Source: Hyphomicrobiales bacterium
GTDB lineage: Bacteria; Pseudomonadota; Alphaproteobacteria; Rhizobiales; Xanthobacteraceae
DNA: 64,000 nt
Direction: 5' to 3'
Assembly: GCA_013911975.1 (NCBI GenBank)
Contig: JACESF010000009.1
Span: 1 to 64,000 of the forward strand
A program made the position numbers and the translations under genes. Below, one piece after another: positions 53,050 through 60,869 of this stretch (positions are counted from its first letter, which is position 1; every line of letters begins with the position of its first letter). Below the pieces are notes generated by a model. The model saw only the letters and a program-made list of their open reading frames with translations, searched no databases and had not been told where the DNA came from.

Positions 53050-53077
53050 ATTGTGCATGCCTTGAGGTAGATGTCAA
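53050..53077 (-). promoter_or_regulatory. Promoter for the cupin-FAH-ABC operon
   Basis: On the minus strand TTGACA (53077-53072) is followed after 16 bases by CACAAT (53055-53050). The -35 box is a perfect match and lies inside the left half of the TetR operator, which would make repression direct. The cupin start is 55 bases downstream of the -10. Confidence 0.55.
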
Positions 53078-53093
53078 AACGGACGTTTGAAAT
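53071..53093. promoter_or_regulatory. TetR operator 1, between cupin and tetR genes
   Basis: ATGTCAAAACGGACGTTTGAAAT is palindromic around CGGACG. Its core TCAAA(A)CGGACGTTTGA is identical to the second palindrome at 55701-55736 (bottom strand) apart from one extra A. It covers the cupin -35 box and the tetR upstream or start region, so one site could control both directions. Confidence 0.7.
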
Positions 53094-53103
53094 AGTTGCG
53101 CAC

Positions 53104-54081
53104 ATGAGCACACATTCCCCAGCCAAGCGATCGCCCAGGGTTTCCGCAGGATCCGCGTCCGGGACGGCGGGTCGAGGCACACGGGCGGCCCCGCCCGCCG
53201 TCGCGCCGGACCCCGCGCCTGCCCCCGAGGCCGCTGCCGTTCCCAAGCGCAGGGGCGGTCGCAAGCCCGCTGCCTCGGCCGCGCAGAAGGAGGCCGCAAA
53301 AGGGAGCGCGCGAGCGCCGGCGGACAGCGGCGAGGCGGTGACTTCGGCCGGCGTCTACGATCCCGCCGAGACCCGAAACCGCCTTCTGGACACGGCCGAG
53401 GCCCTGTTCGCCGAGCACGGCTTCAACGGCGTCTCCATGCGCACCATCACCGGCGCGGCGGGGGTCAATCTCGCGGCGGCCCATTACCACTTCCAGAGCA
53501 AGGAAGGGCTCTACCGCGCCGTGTTCGCGCGCCGGGTGGGCCCCATGAACGCCGAGCGGGAGCAATTGCTCCAGGCCTGCATCGAGGCGTACGAGCGCAC
53601 CGGGCAGCTCGATCCGGCCGCCGTTCTGGATGCCTTCATCGGCCCGGCCATCCGGGTGAGCAACGAGCCCGGAGCCGACAATTTCCGCCGCCTCTCCGGC
53701 CGCTCCTCCGCCGATCCCTCCCCGGAGGTGCGGCGGGTGGTTTACGAATTGTACGACGAGGTGGCCGAGCGCTTTGTGGACCTGCTGGTGAAGGCGTGCC
53801 CGCACCTCACCCGCGAGGACCTGTTCTGGCGCCTCGCCTGCGCCTATGGCGCGATGATGTATGTGCGCGCCGACAGCGGCCGCCTCCAGCGGCTGCTGGG
53901 GAATGAGTTCATCATGTCCGACAGCGCCGCAGCCATGCGCCATCTCATTCCCGTCCTGGCGGCGGGCTTCGCGCTGCCTTCCCTCGCCGCGCCCACCAAG
54001 GCGCCGCGCCGCCCGTCCGGCAAGGCAGCCGCCCCATCTACGACGCCCGCACCTCGCAAGAAGAAGACGAGCACGCCATGA
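53104..54081 (+). CDS. TetR/AcrR family transcriptional regulator with long tails
   Basis: This is a 325-aa repressor. A long Ala/Pro/Lys-rich disordered N-terminal tail (about 85 residues, including PKRRGGRKPAASAAQ) precedes the TetR helix-turn-helix: TRNRLLDTAEALFAEHGFNG, VSMRTITGAAGVNLAAAHYH and FQSKEGLYRAVFARR. The ligand-binding region has ARRVGPMNAEREQLLQACIE, typical of the group with a C-terminal TetR domain of YbiH/CecR type. The C-terminus is again Lys/Pro-rich (PAPRKKKTSTP). An ATG at 53071 would start the protein inside the operator; a weak GAGG precedes it, so the start is uncertain. The stop overlaps the next gene (ATGA). Confidence 0.88.
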   Translation: MSTHSPAKRSPRVSAGSASGTAGRGTRAAPPAVAPDPAPAPEAAAVPKRRGGRKPAASAAQKEAAKGSARAPADSGEAVTSAGVYDPAETRNRLLDTAEALFAEHGFNGVSMRTITGAAGVNLAAAHYHFQSKEGLYRAVFARRVGPMNAEREQLLQACIEAYERTGQLDPAAVLDAFIGPAIRVSNEPGADNFRRLSGRSSADPSPEVRRVVYELYDEVAERFVDLLVKACPHLTREDLFWRLACAYGAMMYVRADSGRLQRLLGNEFIMSDSAAAMRHLIPVLAAGFALPSLAAPTKAPRRPSGKAAAPSTTPAPRKKKTSTP

Positions 54082-55673
54082 AATTCCGCGATCTCTTCGG
54101 CCCCGGCCGCTCCACCGTCCATGCCACGGGCGCCATGGCGGCGACCTCCCACCCGCTGGCGACCTCCACCGCGCTCGACGTGCTGCGCGACGGCGGCAAC
54201 GCGGTGGATGCGGGGCTCGCGGCCTGCGCGGTCCTGGCGGTGGTGGAGCCGCAGATGACCGGCATCGGCGGCGACTGCTTCTGCCTGCTGGCGAAGAATG
54301 GCCAGGGGCCGGTGATCGCCTATAACGGTTCCGGCCGCGCCTCCGCCGGGGCGCGCCTCGCGCGCTTCCAGGCGGACGGCATCACCGCCATCGATCCGCT
54401 CGGCCCGCACGCCGTGACCATTCCCGGCGCCATCGAGGCGTGGCACCGCCTCGCCGCCGACCACGGCACCATTCCGCTCTCGACCCTCCTGGAGCCCGCC
54501 GCGCGCTATGCCAGCGAGGGCCACCCCATCCACGAGCGGATCGTGTTCGACCTGAACTCCTTCCTCGCCAAGGTGCGCCGCGCGGAGGGCTTCGCCGCGC
54601 TCATCCTGGATGACGGAGAATTGCCCCGGCCCGGGCGCCTCTACACCAACCGGGCGCTCGGCCAGAGCCTGCGGGACATCGCCAAGGGCGGGGTGGAGGC
54701 GTTCTATCGCGGCCCGATCGCCGCGCACCTGGCGGATTTCCTCGCCGCGCGCGGCGGCTTCCAGACCCGCGACGACTTCGCCGCGCACAAGGGCAATTAC
54801 GTGGAGCCGGTGAGCGCCGAGTATCGGGGCCACACGGTCTATCAGTGTCCGCCCAACGGGCAGGGCATCATCACCCTGCTTCTGCTGCGCATCCTCTCCC
54901 ACCTGGATGTGGCGGCGGACGCGCCGGAGAGCCCCGAGCGCTTCCACAAGCTCATGGAGGCCGCGCGCATCGCCTTCTCCATCCGCGACGCGTGGCTGGC
55001 GGACCCGGAACATTATCCCGTGCCCTGGGAGCGCTTCCTGTCGGATGCCTTCACCAAGCAGGCTGCGGCGCGCATCCGGCCCGACGCGGTGCTCGATGTG
55101 AGCCAGCCGGACGACCTGCCGGAGCACAAGGACACGGTCTACCTGACCGTGGTGGACCGCGACCGGACGGCCTTCTCGCTCATCAATTCCATCTTCGAGC
55201 CGTTCGGCAGCGCGCTCTACGAGCCGCAGACCGGCATCCTGCTGCACAATCGCGGGCGGTCCTTCTCGCTGAAGGAGGGCCATCCCAATTCCATCGCGCC
55301 GGGCAAGCGGCCCATGCACACCATCATTCCCGGAATGGTGATGAAGGAGGGGCGGGTGCTCTATTCCTACGGCGTCATGGGCGGCCACTTCCAGCCCGTG
55401 GGCCATGCGACGCTGCTCTCCAACCTCATCGACTACGGCATGGACATGCAGCAGGCGGCAGACGCGCCGCGCGCCTTCCCGCAGGACGGCAAGGTGATGG
55501 TGGAGCATACCCTGCCCCTGGCGACGCGCGAGCGCCTCGCCGAGATCGGCCATGTGGTGGAACTGCGGGCCGATCCCATCGGCGGTGCGCAGGCGATCCG
55601 CATCGATCCGCAGACCTCGGTGCTGTCCGGCTGCTCCGACCCGCGCAAGGACGGCTGCGCGCTGGGATTCTGA
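54078..55673 (+). CDS. Gamma-glutamyltransferase family Ntn hydrolase
   Basis: This is a 531-aa GGT-like enzyme that matures by self-cleavage before a Thr. The N-terminal AMAATSHPLATSTALDVLRD and GGNAVDAGLAACAVLAVVEP is the family signature, with MTGIGGDCFCLLAKNG. The cleavage/catalytic Thr is Thr353 in HKDTVYLTVVDRDRTAFSL, aligned with the Thr of classical GGT. PFGSALYEPQTGILLHNRGR and YSYGVMGGHFQPVGHATLLS are conserved in the small subunit. No signal peptide is seen, so it is probably cytoplasmic, unlike glutathione GGTs. Such short-tailed homologues often hydrolyse other amides or acylases. It is co-translated with tetR. Confidence 0.9.
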   Translation: MKFRDLFGPGRSTVHATGAMAATSHPLATSTALDVLRDGGNAVDAGLAACAVLAVVEPQMTGIGGDCFCLLAKNGQGPVIAYNGSGRASAGARLARFQADGITAIDPLGPHAVTIPGAIEAWHRLAADHGTIPLSTLLEPAARYASEGHPIHERIVFDLNSFLAKVRRAEGFAALILDDGELPRPGRLYTNRALGQSLRDIAKGGVEAFYRGPIAAHLADFLAARGGFQTRDDFAAHKGNYVEPVSAEYRGHTVYQCPPNGQGIITLLLLRILSHLDVAADAPESPERFHKLMEAARIAFSIRDAWLADPEHYPVPWERFLSDAFTKQAAARIRPDAVLDVSQPDDLPEHKDTVYLTVVDRDRTAFSLINSIFEPFGSALYEPQTGILLHNRGRSFSLKEGHPNSIAPGKRPMHTIIPGMVMKEGRVLYSYGVMGGHFQPVGHATLLSNLIDYGMDMQQAADAPRAFPQDGKVMVEHTLPLATRERLAEIGHVVELRADPIGGAQAIRIDPQTSVLSGCSDPRKDGCALGF

Positions 55674-55700
55674 TCCCGCGCGGGCGGCGCGTGATTTCCT

Positions 55701-55736
55701 CGGAAGAATGTCAAACGTCCGTTTGACATTCTTCCG
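55701..55736. promoter_or_regulatory. TetR operator 2, 36-bp perfect palindrome
   Basis: The arms CGGAAGAATGTCAAACG (55701-55717) and CGTTTGACATTCTTCCG (55720-55736) are exact reverse complements around TC. The core matches operator 1. A TTGACA box is embedded at 55723-55728 and could be the -35 of the binding-protein gene. The structure might also act as a transcript hairpin after the ggt-like gene. A further stem (GGAGCCGG 55775-55782 with CCGGCTCC 55807-55814) lies in the leader. Confidence 0.75.
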
Positions 55737-55862
55737 AACCTACCCCAGCCTTCAGCCCAAGGTCTCGAAGCCGCGGAGCCGGACCGGTCAGCAGCAGCGC
55801 ACGGAACCGGCTCCCAGGAGGATCGCAAAAGGCCGCAAACCAGAGCTGGGAGCAAGACACGT

Positions 55863-56993
55863 ATGCCGCTGATCGGAAAGTCCCTGGCCCGCCTAGCGGG
55901 CGCCCTGTCGCTTCCCCTGGCCGTGTGTACGGCCGCGCCCGCCTTAGCCCAGGTGCCGGAGCCGGTCATCGGGGTGTCCTCGCGCAGCTTCAATCCCGGC
56001 TTCTCCAACATGTGGATCGGCACCAGCATGGGGCTGTTCGGCAGCGCCATCCTGCCGAAGTCGGTGGGCACGCAGGGGGCGGCGGAGAATCTCCAGCTCA
56101 TGCTCTCCGGCCAGATCACCATGAGCACCGGCACCCAGGACATCATCCTGAATTCGGCGGCCGAGGGCCGGAAGCTTCCGGCGGTCATCCCCTGCGTCTA
56201 TCTGCGCGGCGTCCTACATCGCATCTCGGTCGTGCCCGGCAGCGACATCACCTCCTACGCGGCGCTGAAGGGCAAGAAGATCGGCGTGCCGACCCTGGCC
56301 TATGGCGGGGTGGGCTACCTGAAGTTCGCCCTTCGCCATGCGGGCATCAGCGCATCCGACGTGACGCTCCTGCCCGTGGGCGACGGCCAGCAGGCGGCGG
56401 CGGCGCTCACCTCGGGCCGCGTGGATGCGCTGCTGAATGCCGACGTGGACGTGGTGCGCCTCAAGACGCTGGGCATCGACGTGCGGGTGCTTGAGCCGCC
56501 GGCCAACATGAAGAACGCCGCCACCGCCTATGTCTTCGCCTTCCAGCGCCCCTGGTTCGACGGCCACAAGACCGAAGCGCTGGAGATGCTGAAGGGCATG
56601 ATCCGCTCCATCATCGTGATGACGGAGAATCCCGAGGCGGCGGTGCGGGTGAGCTATTACATGTACCCGGCGTCGGTCCCCACCGGCATCTCCCGCGAGC
56701 AGGCCATCTCCGACGCGGTGACCATCATCAACACCCGCGCCCCGCTGATCTCCCGCGACGCCGCCAACAACGACAAATGGTGCTCGTTCTCCAAGGAGAA
56801 CTGGACCGATTTCGTGGAAATCCTCGGCCTCGAAGGCAAGGTCAACCCGATGGACTTCTACACCGACGAGATGGTGGCGGCGGTGAACACCATCGACGAG
56901 GCGGGCCTGCGCAAATGGGCGAAGGCGTTGAAGGTGCCCGAGGGCGACGCCGAGATCGCCAAGTGGCTCGCCGCCCTCAAGCCGCCGCTCTGA
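55863..56993 (+). CDS. ABC transporter substrate-binding protein, NMT1/TauA-like
   Basis: This is a 376-aa periplasmic binding protein with a signal peptide (SLARLAGALSLPLAVCTAAP then ALAQ). It opens IGVSSRSFNPGFSNMWIGTS and contains AAENLQLMLSGQITMSTGTQ, TSYAALKGKKIGVPTLAYGG (hinge region of the NMT1 family) and LPVGDGQQAAAALTSGRVDA. It is the only binding protein in the island, and two matching permease/ATPase pairs lie on either side. The upstream palindrome shared with the tetR/cupin region suggests it serves the first system, or both. The ligand is unknown. Confidence 0.9.
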   Translation: MPLIGKSLARLAGALSLPLAVCTAAPALAQVPEPVIGVSSRSFNPGFSNMWIGTSMGLFGSAILPKSVGTQGAAENLQLMLSGQITMSTGTQDIILNSAAEGRKLPAVIPCVYLRGVLHRISVVPGSDITSYAALKGKKIGVPTLAYGGVGYLKFALRHAGISASDVTLLPVGDGQQAAAALTSGRVDALLNADVDVVRLKTLGIDVRVLEPPANMKNAATAYVFAFQRPWFDGHKTEALEMLKGMIRSIIVMTENPEAAVRVSYYMYPASVPTGISREQAISDAVTIINTRAPLISRDAANNDKWCSFSKENWTDFVEILGLEGKVNPMDFYTDEMVAAVNTIDEAGLRKWAKALKVPEGDAEIAKWLAALKPPL

Positions 56994-57029
56994 CCTTTCG
57001 GCGGCGCCGGCTCGCGTCGGCGCTGCCGC

Positions 57030-57851
57030 TCAGAAGGGGGCGATGGCGCCGCTGAGGGCGCCCGCCGCCTCCGCCGCCAGCGGCGCGAAGCGCTTGGCGA
57101 AGCTTTCCGGCTCCCATTCCGACAGCGACCCGGCGATATGGACGGCGGCCACCGGGCGCGCCCGGTGGTCGAGTACGGCGCAGGCCACCGCCACTTCGCC
57201 GATCAGGCTCTCGTCATAGACGAGGGAATAGCCCTCCCGCCGGGCCTGCTGCACCTGATTGCGGATCTCGTCGGGCGCGGTGAGCGTCTTCGGCGTCAGC
57301 GGAACCAGCTCCGAGCGGGCGATGATGCTGTCCACCTCGCCGTCCGAGAGCTTCGCCATGATGGCGCGCCCGCCGGACGAGCAGAAGGTGGGAATCCGCC
57401 GGCCGATGAGGGTGGCGAAGAAGGTCTGCCGCTTGCTCTGGCGGCGGATGGCGTAGCAGATGGTCAGGTCGTCGAAGATGGACAGGTCGACGCGCTCGTG
57501 GGCGGTCTGCTGAAGCTCGTTCAGCACCGGCACCGCCCGCTCGATGAGCGGCCAGCTCCGCAGGAAGTCGAAGGCGCGGTCGAGCACCTTGGGGCCCAGG
57601 CAGAAGCCGCGCCCGTCCAGCCCCTTCCGCAGATAGCCCAGGTGCAGCAGCGTGTAGGCCATGCGCTGCACGGTGCTTTTGTCGAGCTGCGCGAGGTCGC
57701 CGATCTCCTGGAGGCTCATGGGCCCCGGATGGGCGGCGAACGCCTCCAGAACCGCGATGCCCTTGCCCAGCGAGTTGACGAACTGGCGGGGGTCGATGGT
57801 CACCGGTTCGCCGCGCTCGTCCACCCGCGAGGTGTTGACAAACCCGCTCAA
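57030..57851 (-). CDS. IclR family transcriptional regulator
   Basis: This is a 273-aa regulator. The N-terminal winged helix spans VNSLGKGIAVLEAFAAHPGP, MSLQEIGDLAQLDKSTVQRM and AYTLLHLGYLRKGLDGRGF. The IclR effector domain follows, with TFFATLIGRRIPTFCSSGGR, AIMAKLSDGEVDSIIARSEL and GYSLVYDESLIGEVAVACAV. The most upstream start is TTG at 57851 with AAGGAA before it; GTG 57803 is an alternative. It is divergent from the second permease gene, and an inverted repeat in the gap is a likely binding site. IclR proteins of this type respond to a pathway metabolite, often an aromatic or sugar acid. Confidence 0.9.
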   Translation of the reverse strand: MSGFVNTSRVDERGEPVTIDPRQFVNSLGKGIAVLEAFAAHPGPMSLQEIGDLAQLDKSTVQRMAYTLLHLGYLRKGLDGRGFCLGPKVLDRAFDFLRSWPLIERAVPVLNELQQTAHERVDLSIFDDLTICYAIRRQSKRQTFFATLIGRRIPTFCSSGGRAIMAKLSDGEVDSIIARSELVPLTPKTLTAPDEIRNQVQQARREGYSLVYDESLIGEVAVACAVLDHRARPVAAVHIAGSLSEWEPESFAKRFAPLAAEAAGALSGAIAPF

Positions 57852-57883
57852 GGGGGCTTCCTTTCCAGATAAATAAAAACGAC

Positions 57884-57902
57884 CGTATTGCGTTTCAATA
57901 CG
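57884..57902. promoter_or_regulatory. Candidate IclR operator
   Basis: CGTATTG (57884-57890) and CAATACG (57896-57902) form a perfect seven-base inverted repeat with spacer CGTTT. It lies in the AT-rich divergent gap 33 bases from the iclR start. The spacing suits a dimeric regulator and it is unrelated to the TetR palindrome. Confidence 0.5.
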
Positions 57903-57924
57903 CCAATATCAGACGGGGATTACC

Positions 57925-58029
57925 ATGGCAAGCGGCCTCGCAACCGGGCGTCCCGCCCCCTGTTTCCGGCCCCCGCACCGGCCCCTGGCGCCGCGACGGG
58001 CCCGGCTGAACGCGGAGATGCGCGCATGA
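57925..58029 (+). CDS. Possible 34-aa leader ORF coupled to the permease start
   Basis: An ATG at 57925 follows a GGGGA Shine-Dalgarno-like sequence. It opens a 34-codon frame (MASGLATGRPAPCFRPPHRP first) whose TGA overlaps the permease ATG as ATGA. The peptide is rich in Pro and Arg and resembles no known protein. It may set translation of the permease by coupling, or be chance coding in GC-rich leader DNA. Confidence 0.3.
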   Translation: MASGLATGRPAPCFRPPHRPLAPRRARLNAEMRA

Positions 58030-58865
58030 CCGACATCCAGACCACAGAGGCCGCGCCGCTCGATACGCCCGCCCGTTCCCGCGCCGGAATGATGCGGGGT
58101 CTCGTGGAGCGGTTCGGGCCGTGGCTGCTGACTGCGTTCCTGATCGGATTCTGGGAGTTCGCGGTCCGCTTCTTCAAGATCCCGCCCTTCCTCCTGCCCG
58201 CGCCGTCGCAGATCGCGGTGCTCATGGTCAAGGAATGGTCGCTGATCCAGATGCACGCCACGGCCACCATCTCCAGCATGGTGGCGGGCTATGTGTGCGC
58301 GGTCTTCTTCGCCTTGACCGTGTCCGCGCTCATGATCCGCTTCCCCCTCATGGAGCGGTGCATCATGCCGATCTTCGTGGCGCTCCAGAGCGTGCCGAAG
58401 ATCGCCATCGCGCCGCTCATCCTGGTGTGGGTGGGCGCGGGCTTCCATTCGAAGCTCCTGGTGGTCACGGCCATCGCCTTCTTTCCCATCGTCATCAACA
58501 CCATGACCGGGTTCAAGGAAGTGGACCGGGGGCTGCGGGACGTGTTCACCTCGGTGGCGGCCACCGAGCGGCAGGTCTTTTTCCAGCTCCGGCTGCCCTA
58601 TGCGATGCCCTATATCTTCGCGGGCCTGCGCATCGCCACCACGCTGGCCGTGCTGGGCGCCATCGTGGCCGAGTATCTCGCGGCCTCCAACGGCCTCGGC
58701 TACCTGGTCCTGTCCGGCAGCTTCAACTTCAACACCGCCCGATCCTTCGCCGCCATCATCGCGCTCGCCGTGATCGGCACCACCTTCTTCGGCCTCATGT
58801 CGCTCATCGAGCGCCGCCTCTCCTGGAAGCGGCACGCCATGGGCGACCAGACCACCCACGATTAG
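58026..58865 (+). CDS. ABC transporter permease, nitrate/taurine type (system 2)
   Basis: This is a 279-aa SsuC/TauC-family permease. The first helix is FGPWLLTAFLIGFWEFAVRF, then IPPFLLPAPSQIAVLMVKEW, IFVALQSVPKIAIAPLILVW, and VFTSVAATERQVFFQLRLPY as the EAA loop. The C-terminal helix has AAIIALAVIGTTFFGLMSLI. It resembles the system 1 permease (VALQSVPKIAIAPL against IGLQSVPKVALAPL), so the two systems are related paralogues. The start at 58026 is favoured by homologue length. The ATPase gene follows ten bases later. Confidence 0.92.
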   Translation: MTDIQTTEAAPLDTPARSRAGMMRGLVERFGPWLLTAFLIGFWEFAVRFFKIPPFLLPAPSQIAVLMVKEWSLIQMHATATISSMVAGYVCAVFFALTVSALMIRFPLMERCIMPIFVALQSVPKIAIAPLILVWVGAGFHSKLLVVTAIAFFPIVINTMTGFKEVDRGLRDVFTSVAATERQVFFQLRLPYAMPYIFAGLRIATTLAVLGAIVAEYLAASNGLGYLVLSGSFNFNTARSFAAIIALAVIGTTFFGLMSLIERRLSWKRHAMGDQTTHD

Positions 58866-58875
58866 GAGCCGACCC

Positions 58876-59703
58876 ATGGCCATCATCGCGGACAAGGGCG
58901 CGGCTCCGGCATCGGCCGGGACGGGGGCGGGCATCGCCATCTCCAATGTCTCGGTCGTCTACGGGGCCGGCAGCGCCCAGCCGGTCACGGCGCTGAAATC
59001 CATCAATCTCCAGATCAAGGACGGGGAGTTCGTCTCGCTCATCGGCCCGTCCGGCTGCGGCAAGAGCACGTTGCTGAAGGTGGTCTCCGACCTGATGCGC
59101 CCCACGGCGGGCCAGGTGGCCATCGGCGGCGCCTCGCCCGCGCAATTGCGCAAGGCGGGCCGCCTCGGCCTCGTCTTCCAGCAGGCCAATTTGATGCCGT
59201 GGCTGAATATTCGCCGCAACATCGGACTGCTGAAGTCGCTGGTGACGGGCCATGGCGGGACGGTGTCCGGCGACGCGCCCTCCGTGGACGCGCTCCTGGA
59301 CGTGGTGGGCCTCACCGGCTTCGGGGAGAAATTCCCCCACCAATTGTCCGGCGGCATGCAGCAGCGCGCCGCGCTCGCCCGCGCCCTGGCGCTGGACCCG
59401 GCGGTTCTGCTCATGGACGAGCCGTTCGCGGCGCTGGACGAGATCACCCGCGACCGCATGGCCTTCGAGCTGATGCGGGTGTGGCAGCAATACCGAAAGA
59501 CGGTGCTGTTCGTGACCCACAGCCTGTCCGAGGCGGTGCTGCTGTCCGACCGCGTGGTGCTCATGAGCCCGCGCCCAGGCCGCATCCACCGGGTGATCGA
59601 CATCGACCTGCCGCGTCCCCGCACGCCGGAGACGCGGCTCACAGACGGCTTCTCCAAGCTGGTGCTGGAGCTCAACCGCGAGCTCTACGAAGTCATGCAC
59701 TGA
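58876..59703 (+). CDS. ABC transporter ATP-binding protein, nitrate/taurine type (system 2)
   Basis: This is a 275-aa ABC ATPase. Walker A is LIGPSGCGKSTLLKVVSD, the Q-loop is RLGLVFQQANLMPWLNIRRN, the signature is QLSGGMQQRAALARALALDP, Walker B is AVLLMDEPFAALDEITRD and the H-loop is VLFVTHSLSEAVLLSDRVVL. It has the same SPRPGRI tail motif as system 1. AGGAG precedes the start. It is followed 31 bases later by the C45 acyltransferase gene on the same strand, so this transporter is probably co-expressed with the enzymes downstream. Confidence 0.94.
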   Translation: MAIIADKGAAPASAGTGAGIAISNVSVVYGAGSAQPVTALKSINLQIKDGEFVSLIGPSGCGKSTLLKVVSDLMRPTAGQVAIGGASPAQLRKAGRLGLVFQQANLMPWLNIRRNIGLLKSLVTGHGGTVSGDAPSVDALLDVVGLTGFGEKFPHQLSGGMQQRAALARALALDPAVLLMDEPFAALDEITRDRMAFELMRVWQQYRKTVLFVTHSLSEAVLLSDRVVLMSPRPGRIHRVIDIDLPRPRTPETRLTDGFSKLVLELNRELYEVMH

Positions 59704-59734
59704 AATCCCGCGGACTGGGAAAGGCATAGACGTG

Positions 59735-60865
59735 ATGCGCGCCGTACCTTCTTTGACGGTCGGCGATGATCCGCGCGAGCGCGGGCGCCTGCATGGCGCG
59801 CGCTTCGCCGACGACATCGCCTCCAACCTGGAAACCTATCTGAGGCGCTTCGAAGCCTCGGGCCTCGACCGCGACACCGCGTTCCTCGAAGGCAATCGCT
59901 GGTATGCCTCCATCCGGCGGCAGAACGAGGACTATGCCGAGGAGATGCGCGGCATCGCCGAGGGCTCGCGCCATGGCGAGCCGGCCATCGCCGTGCTCAA
60001 CGCCCGCTACGAACTGGCCTTCACCCTGTTCGGCCAGGACGCGGCGCGCAACGAGGCGCTGCGCAAGGAATTGCTGACCGTGGGCCCCGACGGCTGCACC
60101 ACGTTCGGCCTGCTGCCCCAGGCCACCGCCGACGGCCATACCTGGCTCGGCCAGAACTGGGACTGGCTGGCGGGCGTGCATGACCGGAACTTCGTCCTGC
60201 GGGTGCGCCGGCGCAACGGGCCGAGCTTCGTGTGTCTCACCGAGGCGGGCATCGTGGGCGGCAAGATGGGGGTCAACGAGGAGGGCATCGGCCTCGTGGA
60301 GAACGGCCTCGCGTCGTCCCAGGACGGGGTGAACCCCTATGAGAAGCCGTTCCATGTCCGGTGCCGAGAGGTGCTGGACGCCGGCCGCTTCGACAATGCG
60401 CTGCGCCCCGTGGTGGACACCCGCCGCACCTGCTCGGCCAATTTCGTCGTCGGCCATGCGGACGGCGAGATCATCGACATCGAGACCTCGCCGAACCACC
60501 TGACCTATCTCCATCCCGAGGACGGCATCGTCACCCATTCCAACCATTTCGTGGGAACGGGCCATGGCGAATCGCAGATGGAGAAGATCGCGCCCAACAC
60601 GCTCTATCGCGCCTCGCGCATCCGCCGCCTGCTGCGCAATTCGGCCGGGGGCATCACCTTCGACGACATGCGGCGGGTGACGCAGGACCATTTCGGCCAT
60701 CCCAACGCCATCTGCCGCCATCCCGACGAGAGCCAGCCGGAAGCCAAGCGCACCATGACCACCGGCGCGGTGCTCATCGACCTCAATGCCCGGGTGATGC
60801 ACGTGGCCAACGGCCCGCCCTGCACCTACCCCTATGTGCCCTTCACCATCGACGGGGAGGAATAA
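59735..60865 (+). CDS. C45-family autoproteolytic acyltransferase/hydrolase
   Basis: This 376-aa Ntn hydrolase belongs to the acyl-CoA:6-aminopenicillanate acyltransferase family. It opens PSLTVGDDPRERGRLHGARF, and the self-cleavage/nucleophile Cys is Cys121 in VGPDGCTTFGLLPQATADGH. It continues with TWLGQNWDWLAGVHDRNFVL, GGKMGVNEEGIGLVENGLAS and DIETSPNHLTYLHPEDGIVT. Members cleave or transfer acyl groups on amides. A GTG at 59732 directly precedes the ATG. The gene is the second Ntn amide-active enzyme of the island, after the GGT-like one, and lies just after the system 2 ATPase. Confidence 0.88.
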   Translation: MRAVPSLTVGDDPRERGRLHGARFADDIASNLETYLRRFEASGLDRDTAFLEGNRWYASIRRQNEDYAEEMRGIAEGSRHGEPAIAVLNARYELAFTLFGQDAARNEALRKELLTVGPDGCTTFGLLPQATADGHTWLGQNWDWLAGVHDRNFVLRVRRRNGPSFVCLTEAGIVGGKMGVNEEGIGLVENGLASSQDGVNPYEKPFHVRCREVLDAGRFDNALRPVVDTRRTCSANFVVGHADGEIIDIETSPNHLTYLHPEDGIVTHSNHFVGTGHGESQMEKIAPNTLYRASRIRRLLRNSAGGITFDDMRRVTQDHFGHPNAICRHPDESQPEAKRTMTTGAVLIDLNARVMHVANGPPCTYPYVPFTIDGEE

Positions 60866-60869
60866 GAAG

